Part shown: positions 43,091 to 51,599 of the stretch, piece by piece | Layout: each line of letters opens with the position of its first letter | Numbering within the stretch: the first letter of the stretch is position 1 | Origin: Streptomyces sp. AC555_RSS877 | Lineage (GTDB): Bacteria; Actinomycetota; Actinomycetes; Streptomycetales; Streptomycetaceae | Direction of reading: 5' to 3' | DNA length: 64,000 bases | Assembly (NCBI RefSeq): GCF_019049245.1 | Contig: NZ_JAGMUK010000221.1 | Location: forward strand, 1-64,000 | Program-made: the position numbers and the translations under genes | Notes under the pieces: generated by a model | Seen by the model: the letters and a program-made list of their open reading frames with translations, nothing else | The model's database searches: none | What the model was told of the DNA's origin: nothing

Positions 43091-44065
43091 GTGACGACAT
43101 CGACGCACCGGCACGGGCCGGAGGAACTGTGCCCAGCGGGTCTCGAACTGTACGGTCGCGCCCTGCGCGAAGGCCGCCTCCCGGAGCACGAGGCGGACCC
43201 GGTGCCCTGTCTGCTCCGCGTCGGGCTGCTCCGGCCCGACCTCGACGACACGCGGTGGCTGCGTCCCGTCGCCCCCACCGTGGCCTTGCCGCGGCTGCTG
43301 CGCGGCATCGCCGAGGACATCGCCCGGCGCAGACAGGCCGAAACCCTCCTGGCCCAGGCGTTCGAGCCGCTCATGGCACTCGGCATCGGACACCCGGACC
43401 CGACGGAAGCCGCGGGGACAACCCTGCTCAGCGGCTCCGAACAGATCGACGAGGCCATCCGACAGGCCATGCTGCGGTCGTCCGACGAGGTGCTGACCAT
43501 CCAGCCGGGCGGAAAGCGGCCCGTTTCCTCGCTCGCCCTCGCCTTCCCCAAAGAGCAGGAGATCCTCGCCCGGGGCGCCCGTATGCGCACCCTCTACCAG
43601 CACACCTCGCGCCACGACCCGGCCGTCCTCGCCCACTACGAACTCCTGGACGGCGACGTCGAGGTCCGCACCCTCGACGAAGTCCCCGAACGTCTCATCG
43701 TGCTCGACCGTGATGTCGCCTTCATCCCCGCCAACCCGGACCGCACGATCGCCGTCGAGGTCCGCCACCGTCCCCTGGTCACCTACCTCGCCACCACCTT
43801 CGACCGCCTCTGGCACCTGGCCACGCCGATGTACCCCCAGGCGGTCCAGCAGCCCACCCTGAACGGCATCACCCCCCGCCAGCGCGCCATAGCCGCCCTC
43901 CTCGTGGAGGGCCACACCGACGCCGTCATCGCCGACCGCCTCGGCCTGAACATCCGCACCGCCCGCGAGCACATCGCCAAACTCGCCTCCACCCTCGGCA
44001 GCGAGAGCAGGGCGCAGCTCGGCTACCTCATCGGACGGGCCGGGATTCTTGATCAGGAAGGCTGA
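43091..44065 (+). CDS. LuxR-type regulator with TrmB/PLD-like sensor domain (2 of 3)
   Basis: 324 residues from GTG at 43091 after GAAGAAGAGGG. Same layout as its neighbour: EVLTIQPGGKRPVSSLALAF, RTLYQHTSRHDPAVLAHYE, RTLDEVPERLIVLDRDVAFIP, then the HTH IAALLVEGHTDAVIADRLGLNIRTAREHIAKLASTLG. Probably the result of tandem duplication. Its last 38 nt overlap, tail to tail, the third regulator on the other strand. Confidence 0.87.
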   Translation: MTTSTHRHGPEELCPAGLELYGRALREGRLPEHEADPVPCLLRVGLLRPDLDDTRWLRPVAPTVALPRLLRGIAEDIARRRQAETLLAQAFEPLMALGIGHPDPTEAAGTTLLSGSEQIDEAIRQAMLRSSDEVLTIQPGGKRPVSSLALAFPKEQEILARGARMRTLYQHTSRHDPAVLAHYELLDGDVEVRTLDEVPERLIVLDRDVAFIPANPDRTIAVEVRHRPLVTYLATTFDRLWHLATPMYPQAVQQPTLNGITPRQRAIAALLVEGHTDAVIADRLGLNIRTAREHIAKLASTLGSESRAQLGYLIGRAGILDQEG

Positions 44066-45167
44066 GGGCACCCGGCACGAATCCCGGCTCGGCACCCGAC
44101 CCCACGTCGGCGGGGTGGGACGTACCGTCCAGACCCACCTGCGCGATACGGACGCCCAGTTGCGTACGGCTGGCCGCGCCCAGCGTCTCCGACAGCCGCG
44201 CGATGTGCGCCCGGCACGTACGGACGCTTATCCCCAGCCGCTCCGCGATCACCGCGTCCTGATGCCCCTCCGCGAGCAGCGCCGCGATGGACTGCTCCCG
44301 GTGCGAGATGCCCTCGATGCCGGTGTCGGGCAGGGGGGCGGTCAGCGGGATCGCGAGGCGCCAGAGGCGTTCGAAGACCGTGCCCAGGTACTCCACGAGC
44401 GCGGGGTGGCGTAGTTCGAGGGCCAGCGTGCGGTCCGCGTTCGCCGGGATGAACGCCACCGTGCGGTCGAAGAGGATCAGGCGGTCGATGACCTCGTCGA
44501 GGGTGCGCGCCTGGACCGCGCCGCCCATCAGCTCCAGGTAGTTGAGCAGGCCCTGACCGTGCCGGGCCACGTGCGTGTACAGATCGCGCATGCGAACGCC
44601 CCGGCCGCGCAGTGCCAGCGCCCGGTGCAGACCCTCCGTCAGTTCGTGCTCGGGACGGATGCCGCCGGGCTGGACGGTCAGGACCTCCGTCGTGCAGGCC
44701 TCCGTCGCCTCGTCCATCGCCGCCTGGATGCGGGAGAGGCCGTCGAGGACGCGGATCGCGCCGCCCTCGGCGGATGCCGCCTGCGGTTGTGGGCCGAGGC
44801 CCGCGTACCACTCGAAGGCCGCCACCGCCGAACCCACCCGCCGCTGGCTCGCGCTGACCTCGTCGTACAGGCCGCGCAGCAGCCGCGTCATGACCTCCTG
44901 GGGTGCCGTCGGCACCAGCCAGTCCATGTCGTCGGGGTCCGGGTGCAGCAGGGCCAGCTCCAGCAGACAGGGCACCGGCCCGGCATCCTCGCGCGGCACG
45001 CGGCCCCGCCGCACGGCCCGGGAGTACACGCGGTCCCCGGCGTCGCACAGTCGGTCGGCACCGTGTGGATGCTCCTCCGCCCCGTGCCCGGCCATCGCCC
45101 GTCCCACCCCCGGTTCCAGCGCCTTTTGCAGCGCAACTATGCGCGGACCGGACCGGCTGCGCAACAC
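44028..45167 (-). CDS. LuxR-type regulator with TrmB/PLD-like sensor domain (3 of 3)
   Basis: 379 residues from GTG at 45167 behind AAGGGGGGAG; an internal ATG at 45095 is the alternative. It shares EVLTVQPGGIRPEHELTEG, RDLYTHVARHGQGLLNYLE, ARTLDEVIDRLILFDRTVAFIP and the HTH IAALLAEGHQDAVIAERLGISVRTCRAHIARLSETLG. It is longer than its paralogues at both ends; the tail (TSHPADVGSGAEPGFVPGAL) extends across the end of regulator 2. Confidence 0.85.
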   Translation of the reverse strand: MLRSRSGPRIVALQKALEPGVGRAMAGHGAEEHPHGADRLCDAGDRVYSRAVRRGRVPREDAGPVPCLLELALLHPDPDDMDWLVPTAPQEVMTRLLRGLYDEVSASQRRVGSAVAAFEWYAGLGPQPQAASAEGGAIRVLDGLSRIQAAMDEATEACTTEVLTVQPGGIRPEHELTEGLHRALALRGRGVRMRDLYTHVARHGQGLLNYLELMGGAVQARTLDEVIDRLILFDRTVAFIPANADRTLALELRHPALVEYLGTVFERLWRLAIPLTAPLPDTGIEGISHREQSIAALLAEGHQDAVIAERLGISVRTCRAHIARLSETLGAASRTQLGVRIAQVGLDGTSHPADVGSGAEPGFVPGALSLPDQESRPVR

Positions 45168-45472
45168 GGCTCCCCCCTTCTCGGCAGGGAGAAAACACCG
45201 GTTTGCCCCACTGACTCCACGCCTCCGCCGGTCGGGTTGCAACAACCTGACGGGGGTGTCCCGTACCCGCCGGGCGCACGGTGGAACCCGTACCACCGGC
45301 AGCCTCGGGGGCGGCCGGGCGGAATCTGCCCCGCTCGGCGTGCCCCACCCGCCCCCGACGCCACGCCGATCCCACCCGCCCCCGACGCCACGCCGATCCC
45401 GCCCGCACCCGCGAGAGCTGCCGGAAATCACGCAGTGATCAGCGCGTTACCAACCCCACTTAACGTCAGGCC
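45168..45472. repeat. 305-nt gap with a 27-bp tandem duplication
   Basis: No gene was found. Two perfect adjacent 27-bp units starting CCACCCGCCCCCGACG lie at 45345-45371 and 45372-45398. An inverted GTTGCAACAAC (45235-45245) lies in the likely promoter region of regulator 3. The bases near 45425-45470 are AT-richer and should hold the promoter of the ATP-grasp gene. Confidence 0.75.
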
Positions 45473-47011
45473 ATGGCGGACATATTTGACGCATACGCGT
45501 TGGCCGACGCGTGGGACGAGATGTTTGAGCGGCCGGGTGAGGTCAGGACCGCCTATGAGCCGGTGCTGGCGGCGCTGCAGCCGATCGAGCCGAGCGAACT
45601 GCGCTTCCGGGCCGACCAGATGGCCCGGGCGTTCACCGACCGTGGGGTGACCTACGCCTTCGCGGGTGAGGAGCGGCCGTGGCCGCTGGACCTCGTGCCC
45701 AGGATCCTGGACGCCCTGGAGTGGGATCTCATACAGCGCGGGGTGAGTCAGAGAGTCAGGGCCCTGGAGGCCTATCTCACCGACGCCTACGGGCCCGCCC
45801 GTGCCTTCGAGGACGGTGTCGTGCCCTGGCGGCTGCTCCTCAGCTCCCCCCACTTCCACCGCGCGGCCCACGGCGTCGAACCGCCGGGCGGTGTCCGCAT
45901 CCACGTCGCCGGCATCGACCTCGTACGGGACGAGGCGGGCGACTTCCGGGTCCTGGAGGACAACGTCCGGGTGCCCAGCGGGGTTTCGTACGTCATCGAG
46001 AACCGGCGGGCGATGACCCGGATCTTCCCGTCCCTCTTCGCCGAGCAGCACGTCGTGCCCGTCGACGGGTACGCCCAGCGCCTGCTCGCCGCCCTGCGGG
46101 CCGCCGCGCCCGACGGCACCACGGATCCGCGGGTGGTCGTCCTGACCCCGGGGCCGAGCAACGCCGCCTACTTCGAACACGCCCTGCTCGCCCGCCTGAT
46201 GGGCGTCCAGCTGGTCGAGGGGCACGACCTCGTCTGCCGCGGCAACCGGGTGGGGATGCGGACGACCCGCGGCGAGGTACCCGTCCATGTCGTATACCGG
46301 CGCCTGGACGACGACTTCCTCGATCCGCTCCACTTCCGCCCCGATTCGGTGATCGGCTGCCCCGGCATCATGGGCGCCGCCCTCGCGGGCAACGTGACCC
46401 TCGCCAACGCCGTCGGCAACGGCATCGCGGACGACAAGCTGCTCTACACGTACGTCCCCGACCTGATCCGCTACTACCTCTCCGAAGAACCGATTCTCCC
46501 CAACGTGGAGTCCTTCCGGCCGGACGAACCCGGCCAACTCGACGCCGTCCTCGACCAGATCGACCAGCTGGTCATCAAGCCGGTCGACGGCGCCGGCGGC
46601 CAGGGCATCGTCATCGGCCCGAAGGCCGACCGCGAGACCCTCGAACGCACCCGCGCGGCCGTCATCGCCGACCCCCGCGGCTTCATCGCCCAGCGGCCCG
46701 TCGCCCTGTCCACCTCCCCCACTCTCGCCGGGGAACGTATGGCGCCACGCCACATAGATCTACGGCCCTTCGCCGTCAACGACGGCAACGACGTCTGGGT
46801 CCTGCCCGGCGGCCTCACCCGGGTCGCCCTCCAGGAGGGCAACCTCATCGTCAACTCCAGCCAGGGCGGCGGCTCCAAGGACACCTGGGTGCTCGCCGAG
46901 GGGCACGCGCGGCGACCGGCAGCACCGACAGCGGCACTGCCCGACGTCGCCCCGCGTCAGCTCGGTCCCGGCGGTACCCCCGCCGACGTTCAGGAAGGGG
47001 CACAGCAATAA
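45473..47011 (+). CDS. Circularly permuted type 2 ATP-grasp protein
   Basis: 512 residues. GVTYAFAGEERPWPLDLVPRIL, FRVLEDNVRVPSGVSYVIENR, YVPDLIRYYLSEEPILPNVES, LVIKPVDGAGGQGIVIGPKA and the late RHIDLRPFAVNDG, GGLTRVALQEGNLIVNSSQGGGSKDTWVL match the CP_ATPgrasp family, which has the ATP-grasp lobes permuted. Members are predicted amide or peptide ligases of unknown substrate and occur with alpha-E and transglutaminase genes, as here. The C-terminal ~40 residues are disordered. Confidence 0.92.
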   Translation: MADIFDAYALADAWDEMFERPGEVRTAYEPVLAALQPIEPSELRFRADQMARAFTDRGVTYAFAGEERPWPLDLVPRILDALEWDLIQRGVSQRVRALEAYLTDAYGPARAFEDGVVPWRLLLSSPHFHRAAHGVEPPGGVRIHVAGIDLVRDEAGDFRVLEDNVRVPSGVSYVIENRRAMTRIFPSLFAEQHVVPVDGYAQRLLAALRAAAPDGTTDPRVVVLTPGPSNAAYFEHALLARLMGVQLVEGHDLVCRGNRVGMRTTRGEVPVHVVYRRLDDDFLDPLHFRPDSVIGCPGIMGAALAGNVTLANAVGNGIADDKLLYTYVPDLIRYYLSEEPILPNVESFRPDEPGQLDAVLDQIDQLVIKPVDGAGGQGIVIGPKADRETLERTRAAVIADPRGFIAQRPVALSTSPTLAGERMAPRHIDLRPFAVNDGNDVWVLPGGLTRVALQEGNLIVNSSQGGGSKDTWVLAEGHARRPAAPTAALPDVAPRQLGPGGTPADVQEGAQQ

Positions 47012-47031
47012 GGGCGCGGCAGCATTGAACC

Positions 47032-47185
47032 CTCCCCCTCGAAAGCGAGGGGGAGTCCTGGCTCACACTGCTCGGCCGCTCAGCGAACGGTCGAGTCCTA
47101 CGCGATCAGCGCCAGCCGGGTTGGAACCAGCCCGGTTTCCCCACGGAATGGAGGTTGCTGTGCTGGCTTGGCTCTCGCTCAGCAC
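47032..47185 (+). ncRNA. Structured multi-hairpin spacer in the ATP-grasp/alpha-E operon
   Basis: Four hairpins lie in series: CTCCCCCTCG-AAAG-CGAGGGGGAG (47032-47055, perfect), CTCGGCCG/CGGTCGAG (47071-47095, one G-T pair), CCGGGTTGG/CCAGCCCGG (47116-47135, one G-T pair) and GTGCTG/CAGCAC (47160-47185). The 210-nt gap contrasts with one base between the next two genes. It could be a riboregulator, an attenuator or the relic of an IS200/IS605-type end. A 25-codon ORF (ATG 47148) ends on the GTGA of the alpha-E start. Confidence 0.4.
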
Positions 47186-47221
47186 GTCTCGACCCTACCC
47201 GGCGTGTGAGCGGGGGGCCCA

Positions 47222-48154
47222 GTGAACGACGTGATTCTCTCCCGTATCGCCGAATCCCTGACCTGGACCGGCCGTTACGTCGAGCGCGCGGACAACACCG
47301 GCCGCATCCTCGACGCCTACCTGCACCGCATGCTGGAGGACCCCTGGCGCGACGAGGACGTGGCCTGCCGGTCGCTGTACGCGATCCTCGGCGTCGACGC
47401 GGGCGAGCCGCGCGTCGACATGCAGCAGGTCCTGGACCAGCTGGCCTTCGACGCCCGCTCCACCTGCTCCATCGAGGGCGCGCTCGGCGCTGCCCGGCTC
47501 AACGCCCGCAGCGCCCGCGAGGCGGTCTCCTCCGAGATGTGGGAGTGCCTCAACTCCACCTGGCACGCCCTGGCCGACCAACGGCTCGCGGCCCGCCGTA
47601 CCGGCCCGTACGCCTACCTGGAACTGGTACGCCGCCGGGCGGCCCTCTTCTTCGGCCTGGCCGACTCCACCATGAGCCGCGACGACAGCTGGCGTTTCGT
47701 CGTCCTGGGCCGGAGCCTGGAACGGGTGGACATGACCGTACGACTGCTGTCCGTGCGCGTACTCGACGCGGCGCACGCGCCCGACTGGCCGACCCTGCTC
47801 AGCGCGTCCGGCGCCGACGAGGCGTACGCGCGCGTGCACAGCGGCTTCGGCGACACCTCACGGGTGGCCGAATTCCTGCTCATGGACCGGGAGTTCCCGC
47901 GCTCGGCGCTGCACGCCCTGACGACGGCGGAGGAGTGCCTGGCCGCGCTCGGCCGCCCCCGCCAGGACCCGGCGCGCCGCCCGATCGGCCGGATGCGCAC
48001 CCGCCTGGAGTACCTCGACTCGCAGGCCATGGAAGACCAACTCCCGGCCCTACTACGGGATTTGCAGCAGTCCTGCATGGCATCCGCCGACGGAGTGGCC
48101 GAGCGGTTCTTCCCCTACCAGGGCCCCGTCGAGTGGGCCCAGGAAGGAGCCTGA
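47222..48154 (+). CDS. Alpha-E domain protein
   Basis: 310 residues from GTG at 47222. The all-helical alpha-E family begins with ILSRIAESLTWTGRYVERADNTGRILDAYLHR and contains WRFVVLGRSLERVDMTVRLLSVRV. No catalytic motif is seen; alpha-E proteins are always partners of CP ATP-grasp and transglutaminase-like proteins in a predicted peptide-modification system. One base separates its stop from the transglutaminase start. Confidence 0.92.
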   Translation: MNDVILSRIAESLTWTGRYVERADNTGRILDAYLHRMLEDPWRDEDVACRSLYAILGVDAGEPRVDMQQVLDQLAFDARSTCSIEGALGAARLNARSAREAVSSEMWECLNSTWHALADQRLAARRTGPYAYLELVRRRAALFFGLADSTMSRDDSWRFVVLGRSLERVDMTVRLLSVRVLDAAHAPDWPTLLSASGADEAYARVHSGFGDTSRVAEFLLMDREFPRSALHALTTAEECLAALGRPRQDPARRPIGRMRTRLEYLDSQAMEDQLPALLRDLQQSCMASADGVAERFFPYQGPVEWAQEGA

Positions 48155-48155
48155 G

Positions 48156-48998
48156 ATGGCTCGTCGCCTCCGCATCCGGCACGTCACCCGGGTCTCCTAC
48201 GCCCAGGCCGCGGTCTCCTCGCACAACGAGGTCCGCATGACCCCGCTGACACTGCCCCACCAGACCACCCTGGACTCCCGGGTCACCATCAGCCCGACCG
48301 CCACCACCTGGTCGTACTGGGACTACTGGGGCACCCAGGTCACCGGCTTCGACCTCATGGACCCGCACGCCGACCTCACCATCACCGCCTCCAGCCTGGT
48401 CGAGACCCACGCCCCGGACTCCCTCCCCCAGCCCCCGACCTGGCCGGAAGTAGCCGCCCACACCGCCCGCTCCCGCCTGCTGGAGTTCGCGGGCGACACC
48501 CCTCGTACGACACTCCCCGCCGAGCTGGTGGAGCAGGCACGGGACGCGGCGGCCGGCCTGGACCCGCACGAAACCGCCGCCACCGTCTCGTCCCTGGTCG
48601 CCGACCGGGTCGCCTACCTCCCCGGCTCCACCGGAGTGACCACCTCCGCCGCCGAGGCCTGGGAACAGGGCGCGGGCGTCTGCCAGGACATCGCCCACGT
48701 CACCCTCGCCCTGCTACGAGGCCTGGGCCTGCCCACCCGCTACGTCTCCGGCTACCTCCACCCCGACCAGGAAGCGGAACTGCACCTGCCGGTCGCCGGC
48801 CAGAGCCACGCCTGGGTCGAGTACTGGGCGGGCGACTGGTGCGGCTACGACCCCACCAACCGCACGAGGCCCGACGAGTCCCACGTGGTGGTGGGCCGAG
48901 GCCGCGACTACGACGACGTCACCCCGCACAAGGGCGTGTACCGGGGAGTGGCGGGCGGGTTGCCGGAGGTGACGGTGGAGTTCACGCGGGTGGCGTGA
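48156..48998 (+). CDS. Transglutaminase-like cysteine protease-fold protein
   Basis: 280 residues. An N-terminal beta domain (RHVTRVSYAQAAVSSHNEVRMTP) precedes a transglutaminase core with a full triad: Cys176 in GAGVCQDIAH, His218 in QSHAWVEYW and Asp232 in GYDPTN. It may cleave or cross-link a peptide made or modified by the ATP-grasp partner. No signal peptide, so cytosolic. Confidence 0.93.
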   Translation: MARRLRIRHVTRVSYAQAAVSSHNEVRMTPLTLPHQTTLDSRVTISPTATTWSYWDYWGTQVTGFDLMDPHADLTITASSLVETHAPDSLPQPPTWPEVAAHTARSRLLEFAGDTPRTTLPAELVEQARDAAAGLDPHETAATVSSLVADRVAYLPGSTGVTTSAAEAWEQGAGVCQDIAHVTLALLRGLGLPTRYVSGYLHPDQEAELHLPVAGQSHAWVEYWAGDWCGYDPTNRTRPDESHVVVGRGRDYDDVTPHKGVYRGVAGGLPEVTVEFTRVA

Positions 48999-49059
48999 GA
49001 CGGGGGGCGTCAGGCGGGGGCGTCAGGCGGCGTTGTCCCCCTTTCGGCACCGGTTCGGC

Positions 49060-49719
49060 TCAGCCCCGCCTGGGGCCCGTGATCGCTTCCCCGATCACGA
49101 AGCCCTTGGCCGGGCCTTCGGAAACGGTGACGTCGGTGCCGTACGGGACGCGCTGGATGTCCTCCCAGTCGGCCTTGTCGGGACGAGGGCCGGTGAAGAG
49201 GGTGACGGCGCCCTGGCCGTCGTAGTCGTCGATGAGGACGTACACAGGAATCCCGGCGCGGGCGTACTCGCGGCGCTTACGGACGCGGTCGCGGTCTTGG
49301 TTGCGCCGGCCGGGGGAGACGACTTCGACCACCAGGTGAAGTGCCTTGGCCTGTACTCCCAGGCCGTCCGCATCCGCGTACGGCTCCGCGTCTTCGGGGG
49401 CGACAAAGGCGTCGGGGATCCATCCCTTGCGTTTGTGGATGACGTTGGTGTCCTGAAAGCAGGCGTACTCGCCCTCTTCCAGAAACTTGTCCAGCAGCCG
49501 GCGCAGTCGATTGATGATCTGCGCGTGGGACAGGCGACCGGTGGGCGACGCCTCGATGGCTCCCTCGATGATCTCAGCGCGGTAGCCCTCGGGGAGTTCC
49601 ATGGCCTTCCATGCCTGCCACAGGACCTCGTCCAGCTCGGGGCCGTTCTCGGCAAGGGACACGGACTCGGTCCTGGTCTCAGGCATGGTCTCGGGCCTCT
49701 CGTGCGCAAGAGCGGTCAT
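49060..49719 (-). CDS. Uma2-family (DUF820) PD-(D/E)XK nuclease-fold protein
   Basis: 219 residues behind GAGGAGGTGAT. MELPEGYRAEIIEGAIEASPTG, INRLRRLLDKFLEEG, IPDAFVAPEDAE and LHLVVEVVSPGRRNQDRDRVRKRREYARAGIPVYVLID give the conserved PD...ExV...K core. The family is abundant in Streptomyces and cyanobacteria, predicted to be an endonuclease, with its biological role unknown. It lies beside the second XRE/DUF397/ATPase locus. Confidence 0.9.
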   Translation of the reverse strand: MTALAHERPETMPETRTESVSLAENGPELDEVLWQAWKAMELPEGYRAEIIEGAIEASPTGRLSHAQIINRLRRLLDKFLEEGEYACFQDTNVIHKRKGWIPDAFVAPEDAEPYADADGLGVQAKALHLVVEVVSPGRRNQDRDRVRKRREYARAGIPVYVLIDDYDGQGAVTLFTGPRPDKADWEDIQRVPYGTDVTVSEGPAKGFVIGEAITGPRRG

Positions 49720-49822
49720 GGCGGCATCACCTCCTCAAGTGTGGGCTGGGCGTGCTTGGGGCACAAGCAACGCCATCACGGTAGGTACGGCTATACGGCT
49801 GACCAGGGGAAATGCCCCCAGT

Positions 49823-50398
49823 TCACCCGTTCGAGCGAGGGCGGAACGAGCCCTCGCCCCCACCCAGCTCGAACCACACTCCCTTGGCGAAGCGCCCCGC
49901 CCTCTCGGCCGCGACACCCCACGTGTCCGCCATCTCCGCGACGAGCGCGAGCCCTCTCCCCCAGCAGGCAATGGCCCCCGCGGCGGGGTGCGTGACGACG
50001 GGTGGGTCGGGGCTCTCGTCGAAGACGCTCACATGGAAGCGGGCCGGGGTGAGGCGGACGCGGAGCATGGCGGTGCCCTTGGTGTGCAGGTGGACGTTGG
50101 TGACGAGTTCCGAGGTGCACAGGGCGGCGGGCATGACGAGGAGTTCACGGTCGTGGGTGAAGAGGACGGCACGTACGAAGTCACGGCAGACGCGGGGTGC
50201 GGTGGCGTCGGCGGGGGCGAACAGGCTGTATTGGTGGGTGAGTTGGGTGGGTCGGTGAGCAGTGTGGCGGGCTGGGTCCACGGAGGCTCCTGGGTACGAG
50301 GGGGGTTGCCCGGCGATGGCGGTGCCCGGGGTGCGGGTGCTCTTTCGGCTTATGGGCAGGGGAGGCTGAGCGGTTTCAGTGCGTAACTGATTCCACAC
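49823..50398 (-). CDS. Anti-sigma-factor-like HATPase (second XRE/DUF397 locus)
   Basis: 191 residues from GTG at 50398. After ~55 disordered residues comes the HATPase fold: RDFVRAVLFTHDRELLVMPAALCTSELVTNVHLHTKG (N box), FHVSVFDESPD (G1) and CWGRGLALVAEMADTWGV (G2), ending GRFAKGVWFELG. Divergent from the XRE regulator at 50503, the same layout as at 35-36.5 kb. Confidence 0.85.
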   Translation of the reverse strand: MWNQLRTETAQPPLPISRKSTRTPGTAIAGQPPSYPGASVDPARHTAHRPTQLTHQYSLFAPADATAPRVCRDFVRAVLFTHDRELLVMPAALCTSELVTNVHLHTKGTAMLRVRLTPARFHVSVFDESPDPPVVTHPAAGAIACWGRGLALVAEMADTWGVAAERAGRFAKGVWFELGGGEGSFRPRSNG

Positions 50399-50502
50399 CC
50401 AAGGTAGCGATGAACGGTTCTCGCGAGCAACCTGATCGTCAGAATCGGTGGACTAACTACCGGCGACGGGGCAGACTTTGGGCCGATCACCAAGGAGAAC
50501 CC

Positions 50503-51384
50503 GTGGGACTGCGCACCACCATCAGCGAACGACAGCGGCGACTCGGCTTCGAACTCAAACAACTGCGCGAACAGGTGGGGTTGACCACCAGTGAAGCCGC
50601 CGACCGGATCGGCATGACGCGCGGGCAACTGGGGCACATCGAGGCTGGCCGGACCTCGATCCTCACCGAGCGACTGCTCGACCTCTGCCGTGTTTATGGT
50701 TGCTCAGAGGAGCCCTACATCGAGACCTTGGTCTGTCTCTCCGAGTCCAGCGGCCAAGGCTGGTGGCGCGCCTACCGGAAGCACATGGGGCCGGACTCCC
50801 TGAACCTGGCCGAGCTCGAATCAGAGGCTGCGGCCATCCGGACGCACGAGCCACTGTTCATCCCGGGCCTCTTCCAGACGGCCGACTACACGCGGGCCAT
50901 CTTCACCAGCGAGGACCTGGGCTTTGCGAACATCGAGGAGGGGCTGAGGTTCCGTATGGAACGGCAGCACATCCTGACGCGCGAGAACCCCCCGTCCGTG
51001 CATGCTGTCATCCACGAGTCCGCGCTGCACATGCGGTTCGGCGGCACGGAGGTCGTACGGAAGCAGTTGCTGCATCTCATCGAGCTGGCGCGCCTGCCGA
51101 ACGTGACCATCCAGGTCTATCCGTTCACCTCCCAGGCGCACGCGGCTCTCACCGGCAACTTCGCCCATATCATCCCCGCCAACCCGAAGTTGGGCACCGT
51201 CGTGGTCGAACAGCTTCTGGGCTCCCACTACTTGGTGCAGCAGCGCCATCTCCGGGAGTACAACTCACTGTTCGACCGGATCGCAAAGAACGCCCTCGCC
51301 CCTGTCGACGTATCGTTGGCCCCTGAAACACACTCGGTGAAGGACTCACTCGCCCTCATCCAGCATGTGCTGTACACCCTCTGA
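50503..51384 (+). CDS. XRE-family regulator with DUF5753 domain (second locus)
   Basis: 293 residues from GTG at 50503, six bases after AAGGAG. HTH: LGFELKQLREQVGLTTSEAADRIGMTRGQLGHIEAGR; DUF5753 region with EPLFIPGLFQTADYTRAIF, VHAVIHESALHMRFGG, VTIQVYPFTSQAHAALTGNF. It ends cleanly, unlike the first copy, ten bases before its DUF397 partner. Probably a ligand- or partner-controlled developmental regulator. Confidence 0.9.
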   Translation: MGLRTTISERQRRLGFELKQLREQVGLTTSEAADRIGMTRGQLGHIEAGRTSILTERLLDLCRVYGCSEEPYIETLVCLSESSGQGWWRAYRKHMGPDSLNLAELESEAAAIRTHEPLFIPGLFQTADYTRAIFTSEDLGFANIEEGLRFRMERQHILTRENPPSVHAVIHESALHMRFGGTEVVRKQLLHLIELARLPNVTIQVYPFTSQAHAALTGNFAHIIPANPKLGTVVVEQLLGSHYLVQQRHLREYNSLFDRIAKNALAPVDVSLAPETHSVKDSLALIQHVLYTL

Positions 51385-51394
51385 GGAGGCACGG

Positions 51395-51577
51395 ATGCCC
51401 GAACTGCACTGGCAGAAGTCGTCGTACAGCGGCGGCCCGGAAGGCAACTGCCTCTACGTCGCCACCGCCCCCGACAAAACGATCCGCCTCCGCGAGAGCG
51501 ACACCCCGGACGTCATCCTGACCACCGCCCCCGCCGGCCTCGCCGCGCTGATCCGGTACGTCACGGACGCCGGCTGA
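51395..51577 (+). CDS. DUF397 protein (second locus)
   Basis: 60 residues from ATG at 51395 after GAGGAGGCACGG. The family core LHWQKSSYSGGPEGNCLYVATA and IRLRESDTPDVILTTAPAGLAALI is complete. Operonic with the XRE gene; it converges with the sugar-binding protein gene 22 nt away. Confidence 0.9.
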   Translation: MPELHWQKSSYSGGPEGNCLYVATAPDKTIRLRESDTPDVILTTAPAGLAALIRYVTDAG

Positions 51578-51599
51578 CAGGCCCGGCCGTGGAGAGGGC

